A stretch of DNA of 64,000 nucleotides, from contig NZ_BMHP01000003.1 in assembly GCF_014641075.1 (NCBI RefSeq), positions 372,001 through 436,000 of the forward strand. The letters are read 5' to 3'. This document shows positions 26,984 to 36,577 of this stretch, one piece after another. Position 1 is the first letter of the stretch; the number at the start of each line of letters is the position of its first letter. This DNA is from Paenibacillus nasutitermitis. Lineage in GTDB: Bacteria; Bacillota; Bacilli; Paenibacillales; Paenibacillaceae. A program made the translations under genes and the position numbers. The notes under the pieces are model-generated. The model was given only the letters and a program-made list of their open reading frames with translations, ran no database searches and was not told the DNA's origin.

Positions 26984-28306
26984 CTATTGGTTTTGTGCCA
27001 AGTCGTAATTCTTCTGCAGCCCTTCCTGCGCACGCTGCAAAATTGTGTTCACATCAACGTTCTTGGTGAGATATTCCTCCATCAACGGTCTCATGACATC
27101 CCATATTTTGGACTTCTGAATATCAAGTGTTTGCAGGAACGGCGAAGGTGGAATATTCGTAAAGCCGTTCTGGTTCTTCGTCTTCAGAATTTCGTTATCC
27201 CATTTGTCCGTTCCAGGCTTCTGGGCTACGAGCTCGGGAGAGTTGAACGCTTGAATGACTTGGAGTGCAAGCTCCTTGTTTTTGCTCGTCGGTGGAACGA
27301 CGAACGTGCCAAGGAACAACGGAACCGTCGGTTTCCCCTTTTCAAAGGAAGGGAAGGTGACAACATCCCAATTCAAGTCGGGAAAGTTCTGCGAATCGTG
27401 AAGCATGGGCGTCGTGACTCCGACATACATCGCCGTCGTTTTATCGACCGGCCAATTATTCGGGTATCCCGGCCATGGCAGCCAGCCGCCGTTCGCCTCG
27501 TATGCGGCTTTACTGGTTGTGAAAATCTGTTTCCATTTCGGATCGGACAAGTCGATTTTGCCATCTGTGACCTTGAATTCCGGATTGATCGAATACATCA
27601 GATAATCAAAATTCAACATCATCTCGACGCCGCGGTATTGAACACCGCCGTCCGTGCGGTTGAAGTTCTTGGCAAGCTCGATCACTTCGTCCCAGGTCAT
27701 GCCGTCCGTCGGATACGAAACCGCGAATTTATCGAAAATATCCTTGTTGTAGACCATTGCCCAGAACGTCTTGCCAGGGTTCGTAATTTCCGGAAGCGCA
27801 TAAAGCTCGCCATTCGGGCCTAGCTTCTTCAGCCTTTCAATCAATTCCGGCGGATAGGTGCCCAGGTCGATATTCGCCGCCTGGATCGATTCGGTCAAAT
27901 CCCCCAGCAATCCCCACTGGTCCAGCTGCAGGAATCCGTCATCCCCATAGTTGATGATGTCGATTTGTTCCTTGGCGGTCACCATCTTCTCCAGGTCGCC
28001 GACCACATGGAATTCGAATGTCACGTTGGGGAATTTTTCTTTGATAATCTCATTCTTTGTCATCAAGTCCGCATAGGCTTCATCCGCGACCCATGCAATG
28101 CTGATCGTTGCTTTTGCGTCGTTGACCACAGGGGAATCCGGCGCCGGTTCATTTGCGGGCGGATCGCTCGCATCTGAGTTGGCGGGAGGTTGGCTGTTTG
28201 CCGGACTCGGCGGCGAATTTGTGTTACCGTTATTGCCACCGGAGCATCCCGCTATGACAGCGATTGCAAGAACGATGATCAATACGATGGAAAACCTCTT
28301 TTTCAA
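26984..28306 (-). CDS. Extracellular sugar-binding lipoprotein (second importer of the operon)
   Basis: This 440-aa lipoprotein has a signal ending in the lipobox VIAGC (Cys 21), then a long Pro/Ser/Asn/Asp linker to about residue 60 that spaces the domain from the membrane. The body is a type-1 solute-binding protein (TISIAWVADEAYADLM; DNWPVDKTTAMYVGV-like core). It should deliver oligosaccharides to the permeases at 28.5-30.3 kb. The start is TTG at 28306 with AGGAGGGG 6 nt before it. A 224-bp leader with a small hairpin separates it from the permease gene, which may allow separate control or mRNA protection. Confidence 0.9.
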   Translation of the reverse strand: MKKRFSIVLIIVLAIAVIAGCSGGNNGNTNSPPSPANSQPPANSDASDPPANEPAPDSPVVNDAKATISIAWVADEAYADLMTKNEIIKEKFPNVTFEFHVVGDLEKMVTAKEQIDIINYGDDGFLQLDQWGLLGDLTESIQAANIDLGTYPPELIERLKKLGPNGELYALPEITNPGKTFWAMVYNKDIFDKFAVSYPTDGMTWDEVIELAKNFNRTDGGVQYRGVEMMLNFDYLMYSINPEFKVTDGKIDLSDPKWKQIFTTSKAAYEANGGWLPWPGYPNNWPVDKTTAMYVGVTTPMLHDSQNFPDLNWDVVTFPSFEKGKPTVPLFLGTFVVPPTSKNKELALQVIQAFNSPELVAQKPGTDKWDNEILKTKNQNGFTNIPPSPFLQTLDIQKSKIWDVMRPLMEEYLTKNVDVNTILQRAQEGLQKNYDLAQNQ

Positions 28307-28331
28307 AAATAACCCCTCCTGTATTCATAAA

Positions 28332-28349
28332 TGCCCTTTGCCAAGGGCA
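28332..28349 (-). other. Small hairpin in the leader of the binding-protein gene
   Basis: TGCCCTT..AAGGGCA is a 7-bp stem with a 4-nt loop, followed by TTTATG on the minus strand. It lies 25 bp before the ribosome site. Such stems between permease and binding-protein genes can attenuate read-through or stabilise the downstream mRNA. Nothing else recognisable lies in 28307-28530. Confidence 0.35.
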
Positions 28350-28530
28350 GCCGGGCGATTGTATGCCAATCCGCCCACCTCCCTGACATCATCAAGTTTA
28401 TCCCATCTCCATCGAGATGTATTTATCACATATCCGCTTCTATAGCCTGCCCGATGCATAAGCAGATCAGGGTTATCTTCCGGGCATTTATACTATATTG
28501 AAAAACGCTCTTGAACGGCTCTATCGGACG

Positions 28531-29436
28531 TCACTCTACCAGCCCGGTTCGATCGACGCCTTCGACAAACCAACGCTGGGTGAACGAATACAGGATGACA
28601 ACGGGAAGAATGATCAGGAAGGAAGCGGCCATTTTCATCGATTCATCAAAGACCGAGGGACCGCTTCGCTTCGTCTCCTCGTCCAGGATGGCGGATAGTT
28701 GCGAGATTCCCAGCGACAACGGCAGATCGCCATTACTGCCTACAAATATTGCCGGATAATAGGAGTCATTCCAGTTCCATACGAAAGAGAACAAGAAGAC
28801 TACAACGATGGCCGGTCTGGCTAAGGGCAGCATCACGCGATAAAAAATCGTAAGGACGTTCGCTCCGTCCATCTTGGCTGCCTCCTCCAGCGCCCTGGGC
28901 TGTGTGGAGAAGAACTGTCTGTAAATAATGACAAACAGTGCGCCTTTCAAGCCATGTCCAAAGAGCGCAGGCAGAATTAACGGCCAATATGTGTTGAGAA
29001 TATGCAGCTGTCCAGCACCTAGAATCATCGGCAAAATCGTCACTTGCGGAGGTACAATAAATGCAAGGATGAGACAAAAGAAAAGCAGTCTCTTGAACGG
29101 AAATTGCAGCCTTGCAAAAGCATAGCCTGCCACCGCGCACGATAACGTCTGACAAATGGCAATGACGCTCGATATGGATGTGCTGAGCATAAATCCTTTG
29201 AGATAATTCATCTTGTCGAAAGCTTGCTGGATAACGCCCAGATAGATTTCCCTCGGGGCCCAAATGACGGCGGGATCCAACAGATCATAGCGATTTTTGA
29301 CCATCGTGGTCACCATATAGAGAATCGGATTCAAGTAGATATAAGCGACATCAATCAGGATCAAATAAATAAAACATTTGAACAGCAGGCCCCTGTCCGC
29401 TTCCAGCCCGAAAATCAATTTCCTGATCTGTTTCAT
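28531..29436 (-). CDS. Carbohydrate ABC transporter permease (MalG type), importer 2
   Basis: This 301-aa membrane subunit has about six TM helices and the EAA loop EEAAKMDGANVLTIFYRVMLP. The N-terminus has an extra 20 cytoplasmic residues before TM1. It pairs with the permease ending 39 bp upstream to form the channel for the binding protein at 26984-28306. No ATPase lies beside it, so the MsmX-type ATPase at the head of the operon is the likely energiser. Confidence 0.92.
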   Translation of the reverse strand: MKQIRKLIFGLEADRGLLFKCFIYLILIDVAYIYLNPILYMVTTMVKNRYDLLDPAVIWAPREIYLGVIQQAFDKMNYLKGFMLSTSISSVIAICQTLSCAVAGYAFARLQFPFKRLLFFCLILAFIVPPQVTILPMILGAGQLHILNTYWPLILPALFGHGLKGALFVIIYRQFFSTQPRALEEAAKMDGANVLTIFYRVMLPLARPAIVVVFLFSFVWNWNDSYYPAIFVGSNGDLPLSLGISQLSAILDEETKRSGPSVFDESMKMAASFLIILPVVILYSFTQRWFVEGVDRTGLVE

Positions 29437-29475
29437 GCTTCCACCCCCGTAAGTATATTGGATGCCTTGCGGCTC

Positions 29476-30333
29476 TTATTTCTCCGCCCGGCTCAACCGG
29501 GAAAATACGAAAAACACTATGCCGAGAAAAAGCAGGATTATCGTAAAATAAATCCACGCGAGCGCACTCGACCTTCCGTAATCGGTTGAGGTAACCTGCG
29601 AGATAACGGGATTGGTCGGAAACGTGAACAAATCCACGATCGTATAGATGAGATTCAATAAAATAAATGGCGTCATCCCGGGCAGCGTTATTTTCCAGAA
29701 GCTTTCCCATGGATTGGCCCCGTCGATCCGCGCTGCCTCATAGATGCTCGAGGAGATCGTCTGACGTCCGGCAAGAAAAAGCACAACCTGGACGCCTGAA
29801 TACCATAGGACGATAACAAAGGAATTCAATAGCGCCAGCAATGGCGCGGATAAGCCGCCCGGAATCGCGTCCGTGACGAATGATTCGATATTGTAGCGGT
29901 CGAGAAAGCCCAGATCGCCTTCCCCTTGCGTAATAAATTCAGTGACCACTTGCCCTGTAGAAAAGATAACCGGCAAGAAGAAGATCGCGCGGAATATGCC
30001 CCTTCCCCTGAATTTCTGGTTCAGAAGAATCGCGACCAGCAGCGCAAAAATAATGATTGTAGGAATAACCAGCATCGATTCCAGCAAGAAAGGGATCAAA
30101 TACTCGTACAGTACGCCTCCGTTTGTGAACAAGATATATTTGTAATGCTCCAGTCCGCGGAAAACCATTCGGATCCCGGTAGCCTGCACTTTGACGTCAT
30201 TGAAGCTCATATAGAAGGAGTAGCCCAGAGGAAATGCGACAAAGGCCAGAAAGCCGATAAGCCAAGGCGCAATGAAGAGCGAGCCTTCGATATTGCGAAT
30301 ATCTTTCGCCTTTAATCTGCGCTTACTGACCAT
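29476..30333 (-). CDS. Carbohydrate ABC transporter permease (MalF/UgpA type), importer 2
   Basis: This 285-aa subunit starts with a basic KRRLKAKD stretch, then SLFIAPWLIGFLAFVAFPLG as TM1. It has six TM helices and the EAA loop YEAARIDGANPWESFWKITLP. The start is ATG at 30333 with GGAGGAGG upstream, overlapping the last codons of the DUF5696 gene by 11 nt. It forms a heterodimer with the MalG-type subunit that follows. Confidence 0.92.
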   Translation of the reverse strand: MVSKRRLKAKDIRNIEGSLFIAPWLIGFLAFVAFPLGYSFYMSFNDVKVQATGIRMVFRGLEHYKYILFTNGGVLYEYLIPFLLESMLVIPTIIIFALLVAILLNQKFRGRGIFRAIFFLPVIFSTGQVVTEFITQGEGDLGFLDRYNIESFVTDAIPGGLSAPLLALLNSFVIVLWYSGVQVVLFLAGRQTISSSIYEAARIDGANPWESFWKITLPGMTPFILLNLIYTIVDLFTFPTNPVISQVTSTDYGRSSALAWIYFTIILLFLGIVFFVFSRLSRAEK

Positions 30334-32590
30334 GAGAGACCTCCTCCCCGACGATCCGGTAATCTTGTCCGGGTATAACCAAATTGCCGCTCCGGTAAGG
30401 CTTGCTGTTATAATTCACGACAATTCGTCTTCCACTGGCATATTCCGTTTCCATCACGCCTTCCGACAGCTGCCGATGCCCGACAATGAATTCATGCTGC
30501 ACAGGGCCAAGCGCTTCCTCATAACGGCGGTAATCCTGAATCGCTCTCTCCTTCCAGTCCTTGAAAGATGAGCTGCCGACCTTCAAGCTCTGGGCATATT
30601 GAAGCGTCCGGGTATCGGAATAAGTAAATGTATAGGAAGGAATGGCCCCGTATTCGATATCCTTCAGGAAGCCCCGAACGGTTTGTTCCTGCTCGTTCTC
30701 ATCCTCTGACGTATATTCGACCAGTCCATGCAGCGCAATCTGGGCGAAAGGCACCGCTTGGGTGGAAAATAAATCATACGAGTAATCATCTGCCAGATGC
30801 CGGATGTGCTCTATTGCGGGCAATGCGTAGAAATTGGCATTCTCAAGCCCCAGCGCCCCCAGCTTGCTCTTCACACTGGCGAACATTCCGTCCTCGGTCT
30901 GCTGTCCTTCGGCCCGGCTGCTGTGATAATCATTGTTATAATCGCTTGTCAGAGCCTGAGCGCTGCCGATCAGCACAAGTCCATCCGCCCCGAGGGACTG
31001 GTAGTGCGGAATATCCTCCGACAGTATGCGGCTGGAGTATTTCACACTGGCAAGCGGGGCCTTGTAGTCTCCGAAGTAACGGTCCATAATGGTTCCCGCC
31101 TTATTCTGAATCGCATGATAACGCGCCTTGAATCCTTGCACGCCTGTGTTCGCGGAGTAATTGATTCCCAGAAAAACAGGAACTTCCAGCGTATGTGCAT
31201 AATCGATGAAAGACTTCATTCCTTCATTGCCGCCAAGCTTTGCGGCCACCGCCCTGTATCCGCCGAATTTGCCATACCCGCCAGCCTGCCAGCCCTTATA
31301 AGTGATGGACAAGTTCCCGATCCCGCTTTCATGCAGCTGCTGCACGATTTCTTTCGCTTCGGAGGTTGTCGTGGCTTGCAAATACCGGTCCTTCACAAGC
31401 CCCTGCTCCGTGTCGCCGCCAAGCAGCGTCACATAGAGCGGCAGCTTGCCGCCGTTTCCGTCCAATCGGGCAATCCCTCTGTCTTCCATCAAGTATTGTC
31501 TGTAGCGCGACGCCATCCCCACATAATTCGCCGAGCTCTCATCCAGCAAGTAGTACCGTAAGGTGCGGTCCCCTTCGAACCGGTCATCCCTGCTGTACGC
31601 CATATAGCCTTTATCCTTGGATTTACTGACGACCTGGTAGAACGGAGCACGGTATAATTGCTGCGCTGTCACCCAATTGTAATCGCTGAATACACCGGCA
31701 GGCGAGGCGGTAATCTGGGCATGCGCCTCTCCTTCTTCCGCGACCGCCAAGAAAGCTCTGTTCTCCGAACGGAGTCCGAATACAGGCATCACAATGCGTT
31801 CGCGGGTGTTAGGCCCCTGCTCATAGGACGAATCCGGGCCATAAATCGATTCCTGATAAATCCGGTTGGAGTGCTGCCCGTTCTGATTAAAGTCGATAAG
31901 TGCCCCTGAACCGTCCGGTATAAACAGGTAGCCCTCCTGCCCGGCTGAATGCTCGGCGCCGAAGAACGGATATAAGCGCAACCACATTAGCTTCGTTTCC
32001 AGTCGTTCCTTCAATCCGGAATCGATGATTTTCGTCTCGACAAAGTCCTGTTCCAATCGGATTTGAATCGGAATATCCATGCCGAGCGAAGGCATCGACA
32101 ATACGAATCGAACACCGCCCGGTATCGGTGTAATCTGCTCGACTGACCCTTTCGCATCGATGAAATTCGTTTCTTTGGGCTGCGAGCTGAATCGCGTGAA
32201 ATCTTTGAACTGCAGCATTAAGGGAGCGGCGAGATGACTGCGCCACATGCCGCCGACAGACTCTTCCTGCCATTGGTCGGGATTCGGGTAGGAGCGCCAC
32301 ACCTGCCCGTTTCTTTTGTTCTCTACAATGAAATGCCCGCTTGCCGGGTCCAGCTTGAGTCGCAGTGCCCCGGTTTCCGACACCTGCTCGAACGCCTCGT
32401 CCTGCGGCAATACAGCCTCTTTCGTTTGAGCAGTACCGCCGGAAACCGCTCCAGCGGGACTCCCGGCTGCCGTGCCTTCTTTATCGGCCGAATAGAACGT
32501 GATCCGAAGCTGCGTCAGCGCAAGCAGAATCAGGAGAACAGCCAGCAGCGGGACGATCTGACGCTTGCCAGGCAGCCATTGTTTCCTCAT
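30323..32590 (-). CDS. Membrane-anchored DUF5696 protein
   Basis: This 755-aa protein has an N-terminal TM anchor (IVPLLAVLLILLALTQL) followed by an outside-facing body of about 720 residues. The body has a beta-rich first half (LRLKLDPASGHFIVEN; EQITPIPGGVRFVLSMPS) and an alpha/beta second half with segments like a TIM barrel (LPLYVTLLGGDTEQG; VPVFLGINYS; ADGLVLIGSAQ). It matches the DUF5696 family, which typically sits in Paenibacillus sugar ABC operons; its activity is not known to me. ATG at 32590 follows AGGAGG; the frame is open to 32977, but that part is antisense-like junk. It overlaps the NHL gene stop by 4 nt, so translation is coupled. A surface glycosidase-like or glycan-handling role is an inference. 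Confidence 0.8.
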   Translation of the reverse strand: MRKQWLPGKRQIVPLLAVLLILLALTQLRITFYSADKEGTAAGSPAGAVSGGTAQTKEAVLPQDEAFEQVSETGALRLKLDPASGHFIVENKRNGQVWRSYPNPDQWQEESVGGMWRSHLAAPLMLQFKDFTRFSSQPKETNFIDAKGSVEQITPIPGGVRFVLSMPSLGMDIPIQIRLEQDFVETKIIDSGLKERLETKLMWLRLYPFFGAEHSAGQEGYLFIPDGSGALIDFNQNGQHSNRIYQESIYGPDSSYEQGPNTRERIVMPVFGLRSENRAFLAVAEEGEAHAQITASPAGVFSDYNWVTAQQLYRAPFYQVVSKSKDKGYMAYSRDDRFEGDRTLRYYLLDESSANYVGMASRYRQYLMEDRGIARLDGNGGKLPLYVTLLGGDTEQGLVKDRYLQATTTSEAKEIVQQLHESGIGNLSITYKGWQAGGYGKFGGYRAVAAKLGGNEGMKSFIDYAHTLEVPVFLGINYSANTGVQGFKARYHAIQNKAGTIMDRYFGDYKAPLASVKYSSRILSEDIPHYQSLGADGLVLIGSAQALTSDYNNDYHSSRAEGQQTEDGMFASVKSKLGALGLENANFYALPAIEHIRHLADDYSYDLFSTQAVPFAQIALHGLVEYTSEDENEQEQTVRGFLKDIEYGAIPSYTFTYSDTRTLQYAQSLKVGSSSFKDWKERAIQDYRRYEEALGPVQHEFIVGHRQLSEGVMETEYASGRRIVVNYNSKPYRSGNLVIPGQDYRIVGEEVSHGQ

Positions 32591-34734
32591 CTCCAAATCA
32601 CCTCCTGATAAACCTCCACGATGAATGAACGCAGCTCGCTCGTTAATCCGAACACGATAAAAACAAGTACTCCGAGCACAAGCATAGCTAACAAAGTCAA
32701 GGAAACATTGACGACCGTTTCCCCGAATTGGTAATTCTGCAGCGTTTGAACGCTCCAGAACAGCAGCAATCCGCTCCATATCTGCATGGCCAAGTTCAAA
32801 TACGAATAGATTGCGCTTTCCGACAAGGTCATCGCATTGGACATGATCGCAAGCAATACACCGACAATGAGGATTGGAAGCATCGCATAGCTGCTCCCGA
32901 TGAAGGTATCCCGGAAACGCCCCTCCCCGCGGTAGATGGAGCTGACCAAATAATTGCAAACGACCCAGCCCAGCCAAATGAACACATAAGGCGCGACAAT
33001 CGGCAAAAGGCTGATTCTCTCGATCATCGTTTTGCTGAAGCTGAAGCTTGTATAATAAGCGGAGAAAACGATCGAAGCGAGCACAAGAGCCAGAATAAGG
33101 AATGCGCTGATGTAGCTTCCCTTATTCTCGTATCTCAACGCGGTGAAGCCGTCAAAGGGATGCCGCAGCACGTAAAGCCAATGCCGGGACTGCACAAAGA
33201 AAGGATGCTGGGACTTTTTGCGGTCCCTCCATTCCGACCTCCACCTCGTATTTTTCGTAAGCTTACCGATAAGAAGGAATGAGATGAGCAGCAGGGCGGC
33301 AATTGTAGCGATCGTGGAGAACTGCTCCTGAAACCACTGGATCCGTATTTTCCAGAATGACTCCGAGTATCCCTTCTGGTTGCCGGCTTCGCGGAACAAC
33401 TCCGCCGCCATGCTGTAATTTCCTTGCTCATACGCGGCTTGTGCAAGCCCTGTCAGCGCCGGTGTATAGGAAGAGAGCGCATGGGAAATTTCCGACCAGA
33501 TCGGCTTGCTCTGCAAATATTGGCCGTCCATGCTCAGGCGGTTAGCCTTTAAGACATTGGCACTGAAATCCGTCAGACCAAAGGTATGAACCACGTTCTC
33601 TTCATCATCAAGGATGAACAGCTCCCCGCTCGAATTGACGCTGACGGCAACCGGACTTCGGATTAATCCCCTTTGTGTCGTATTCGGATTCGCGGCGCCT
33701 CCCCAGAAATACAGCAGTCTTCCGTTCGCATCATAATGACTCACATAACCGAGGCTGTCGTCAATCAGGGTCAGATTCCCCTCCCGGTCGACCGCAACAT
33801 CGACCAAATGCGGTTGTTTTCCGGCTTCGCGATAACGTTCCAATGACGTCATTTCCCCGAACGTCCGATTCGCCGTGCCGAATTTATCGGATTGGACCAG
33901 GATGTTTGTTCCCTTATAGTTCAATTTCTTGACTTGATCCACTCCCGCGTTTTCCTGGCTCGTAACCGTATAGACGAGCCCCTCGCCGTCAATCATGACG
34001 TTGTTCGGAGGGGGCGGCAGCTTGCTTTTCTCGTTCTCGTACATTTTCTTCGTATATACGGCGCGCTTGAAAGCATCGATCGCGGAGAACGGCGTCGGAT
34101 TCGCACCGAAGAACCGCTGGAATTGTCCCTCCGGGGACAGCTGAAGCAATCCTAAATAGCCGCCTCGCGAACAGATATAAAGATATCCCCTCTCATCAAC
34201 AACGATCTTGATCGGATCGTATTGGAAATCCTCAGGGATGAAACGTGAATCCGGCCGCTTGTATTCCCGGATCATCTCCCCGGTCGCGCTCAGCCGGACA
34301 ATGCGCGCGTTGCCTGTATCGGCAACATACAGCTCGCCGCTTGCGTCTACGAAAACGCCTTCAGGTTTCGAAAGCGGACTTTCCGGCACGGTCAGCTGCC
34401 GAACGAATCCGCCCGCCGGATTAAACTCCACAATCCGGTTGTTGCCGGTATCCGCGATATAGAGATGGTCACGGGAATCGATGAACAAGTCCTGAGGACT
34501 GGATAATGCGGCTGCCATCTTGGTCTCCGGATGCTCCGGGTCGGTTTCCGGAAACTGTTTGCCCACAATCTGCATGGGATAATAAGCGGACTTCGCATAA
34601 ATGATTTTGCCATAACCATCCCTGGCAAATGTATCGTATGGCACTGCCGCATAAGCTTCAGCTTGGACCATTAGTCCGCCCGCGACGAGCGCTAAAGCCA
34701 ACAGGCATTTCAACAAGTGCTTACGAACATACAT
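32587..34734 (-). CDS. NHL-repeat / TPR-like / Yip1-domain membrane protein
   Basis: This 715-aa protein has a signal peptide (about 1-29) and then NHL beta-propeller repeats (LFIDSRDHLYIADTGNNRIV; VFVDASGELYVADTGNARIV; further units to about 420). A short TPR-like helix pair follows (TGLAQAAYEQGNYSMAAELF). A TM helix (about 475-495), a basic cytoplasmic stretch (RWRSEWRDRKK) and a Yip1-type bundle of about five TM helices complete it. The extracellular propeller may bind glycan or the DUF5696 protein, whose gene overlaps its stop by 4 nt. Start ATG with AAAGGAGGGGG. It lies inside the operon between two permease pairs. Function unknown; linkage with DUF5696 and CUT1 permeases suggests a glycan-uptake accessory. 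Confidence 0.82.
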   Translation of the reverse strand: MYVRKHLLKCLLALALVAGGLMVQAEAYAAVPYDTFARDGYGKIIYAKSAYYPMQIVGKQFPETDPEHPETKMAAALSSPQDLFIDSRDHLYIADTGNNRIVEFNPAGGFVRQLTVPESPLSKPEGVFVDASGELYVADTGNARIVRLSATGEMIREYKRPDSRFIPEDFQYDPIKIVVDERGYLYICSRGGYLGLLQLSPEGQFQRFFGANPTPFSAIDAFKRAVYTKKMYENEKSKLPPPPNNVMIDGEGLVYTVTSQENAGVDQVKKLNYKGTNILVQSDKFGTANRTFGEMTSLERYREAGKQPHLVDVAVDREGNLTLIDDSLGYVSHYDANGRLLYFWGGAANPNTTQRGLIRSPVAVSVNSSGELFILDDEENVVHTFGLTDFSANVLKANRLSMDGQYLQSKPIWSEISHALSSYTPALTGLAQAAYEQGNYSMAAELFREAGNQKGYSESFWKIRIQWFQEQFSTIATIAALLLISFLLIGKLTKNTRWRSEWRDRKKSQHPFFVQSRHWLYVLRHPFDGFTALRYENKGSYISAFLILALVLASIVFSAYYTSFSFSKTMIERISLLPIVAPYVFIWLGWVVCNYLVSSIYRGEGRFRDTFIGSSYAMLPILIVGVLLAIMSNAMTLSESAIYSYLNLAMQIWSGLLLFWSVQTLQNYQFGETVVNVSLTLLAMLVLGVLVFIVFGLTSELRSFIVEVYQEVIWR

Positions 34735-34755
34735 GGATCCCCCTCCTTTCTTTCT

Positions 34756-35622
34756 TTATTTGAGACCGGAATGCGCCATAGTCGCAATTACCTTGCGTTG
34801 GAATACAAGGAAAATGAGCAGCGTAGGCACGAATAAGATCAGTACGGCCGCCGCGGCCGCTCCTTGTCTGGCTACGCTGTTGGCAGACGCGCTGATAAGC
34901 GTGGACATGAAATAGGGCAGCGTCTTCATGGTATCGTCCTGCATAAACAGGATCGAGGTGTTCGGGTCTCCCCAAATCGTTTGAAATTGAAGAATAGCCG
35001 AGGTTGCCACAGCGGGCATCGCCACAGGAAGAACGATCCGCATAATGATCGAAAATTCCCGGGCCCCATCGATCTTGCCCGCTTCGATCAGCTCGTTCGG
35101 AATCTGGTCGATGAATTGCTTCATGAGAAAAACCCCTACAGGGGAAGCAATATGCGGCAGGAGATGCGCCCAATAAGAGTTCATCATGCCAAGCTCGGAG
35201 ACCAGAATATAGGTCGGAATCTGAACGGCCTCCTGTACGAACATCAAAGACAGAATGATCGCGGCAAAGAGCAGGTTTCGGCCGGGGAAGCTGTGTTTGG
35301 ACAGGGCGTATGCGCACAAGGCGCTGATCAACAGCACCGCCAGCGTCCCTGACACCGATACGGCGATACTGTTGAATAGATATCTGGAGAACGGAACGAT
35401 CGAATCCTCCGTGATTCTGGACAGAGCCGCAAAATTGGCCCATGTCGGTTCGCGGACGAATAAGGTTGGCGGGAAAATGAACAACTCTGATCTGGGCTTG
35501 AATGCGTTATTGAATATAAACAAAAGCGGCAGTACCATAAAAACGCCAAACACGACAAGCAGCAAGGTGATTACCACTTGCGTTCTATCCATGCGGATCA
35601 TGCGATGCAGCAACCTACTCAT
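34756..35622 (-). CDS. Carbohydrate ABC transporter permease (MalG type), importer 1
   Basis: This 288-aa membrane subunit has six TM helices and the EAA loop IEAGKIDGAREFSIIMRIVLP. Its ATG at 35622 directly follows GGAGG, which is very close; TTG at 35613 has better spacing, so the start is not certain. It overlaps the partner permease by 8 nt if the ATG is used. It ends 22 bp before the NHL gene. With the 35615-36577 subunit and the large binding protein it forms the first importer of the operon. Confidence 0.9.
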   Translation of the reverse strand: MSRLLHRMIRMDRTQVVITLLLVVFGVFMVLPLLFIFNNAFKPRSELFIFPPTLFVREPTWANFAALSRITEDSIVPFSRYLFNSIAVSVSGTLAVLLISALCAYALSKHSFPGRNLLFAAIILSLMFVQEAVQIPTYILVSELGMMNSYWAHLLPHIASPVGVFLMKQFIDQIPNELIEAGKIDGAREFSIIMRIVLPVAMPAVATSAILQFQTIWGDPNTSILFMQDDTMKTLPYFMSTLISASANSVARQGAAAAAVLILFVPTLLIFLVFQRKVIATMAHSGLK

Positions 35623-36577
35623 CCTCCTTCGCGCCGAATAACCGCCAGCTCAGCTTGTTGAACAAGTAAATGATGACCAGCAGAAACACGGATAGCGCCG
35701 AGGCATAACCCATTTCAAACCGAATAAGCCCATGGTCATGAATATGGCTTTGAAACAAATGACCCGCGTATTCGGGTGTCGGATTCTGACCGGATAGCAG
35801 AGCGCCGATCTCCCCACCCTTGAAAGCGCCTACAATCGCCATAACAGCAGCGAACAGCATTTGCGGCTTCATGATCGGGATGGTAATGTACCATATCTCT
35901 TGCAGCCTGCTTTTGACGCCGTCAATTCTGGCGGCTTCGTACATCGTCCGATCGACATTCAGAATACCCGCCATCATCGCCAGGAAACCGATCCCCATGC
36001 TGGACCACAAGGTGACGACAATCATGGCATTCATCAAGTAGGCCGGATCAAGCACCCATAGCCGGGGCTCGCTGATGATCCCGAGCTGAAGCAAATAATG
36101 GTTCAGGTAGCCGATGCGGTCGCCAGTGAGCAGCGGCTGCCAGACCAGCTGCAGCACGACGGCGCCTGCAAGCGACGGAGCATAGAAAACCATCGCGAAC
36201 CAGATCCTCATGCGGCCTGGCAGTTGGGCGATGACCCAAGCCAGCATGAAGGCCAGCACGTATCCGCCGGGACCGACAATGACAGCGAATTTAATCGTAT
36301 TTGGCAGCACATGCTGCAGAAATATCTGATCTTGCGAAAGCAAATATTTAAAATTGCCCCAGCCAATGAATTCAGGCGATTCCACCCCGTTGAAGGAAGT
36401 GAAGCTAAGGCCGAATGCCGAGATAATCGGAACCAGGATAAAGACGGCAAACACCACGACAAACGGAGCAATCAACAAATAGGACACCCGCGCTTGCCAG
36501 ATTTGGTGGAGCAAGCCGCCTCTGCCGACGCCGATCCTCTGTTTCCGTTTGTGCAGAACCAGCTCACTTGCCGCCAT
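35615..36577 (-). CDS. Carbohydrate ABC transporter permease (MalF/UgpA type), importer 1
   Basis: This 320-aa subunit has a basic N-terminal tail of about 30 residues, then SYLLIAPFVVVFAVFILVP as TM1, six TM helices in all and the EAA loop YEAARIDGVKSRLQEIWYITIP. Its start overlaps the end of the large binding-protein gene by 14 nt and its end overlaps the next permease, so these genes are tightly coupled in translation. Confidence 0.92.
   Translation of the reverse strand: MAASELVLHKRKQRIGVGRGGLLHQIWQARVSYLLIAPFVVVFAVFILVPIISAFGLSFTSFNGVESPEFIGWGNFKYLLSQDQIFLQHVLPNTIKFAVIVGPGGYVLAFMLAWVIAQLPGRMRIWFAMVFYAPSLAGAVVLQLVWQPLLTGDRIGYLNHYLLQLGIISEPRLWVLDPAYLMNAMIVVTLWSSMGIGFLAMMAGILNVDRTMYEAARIDGVKSRLQEIWYITIPIMKPQMLFAAVMAIVGAFKGGEIGALLSGQNPTPEYAGHLFQSHIHDHGLIRFEMGYASALSVFLLVIIYLFNKLSWRLFGAKEDE

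Noticed and set aside
32591..32977. N-terminal extension of the DUF5696 frame
   Set aside because: The extension is opposite-frame sequence of the Yip1 region of the upstream gene; the ATG at 32590 has AGGAGG and is followed by a TM anchor.
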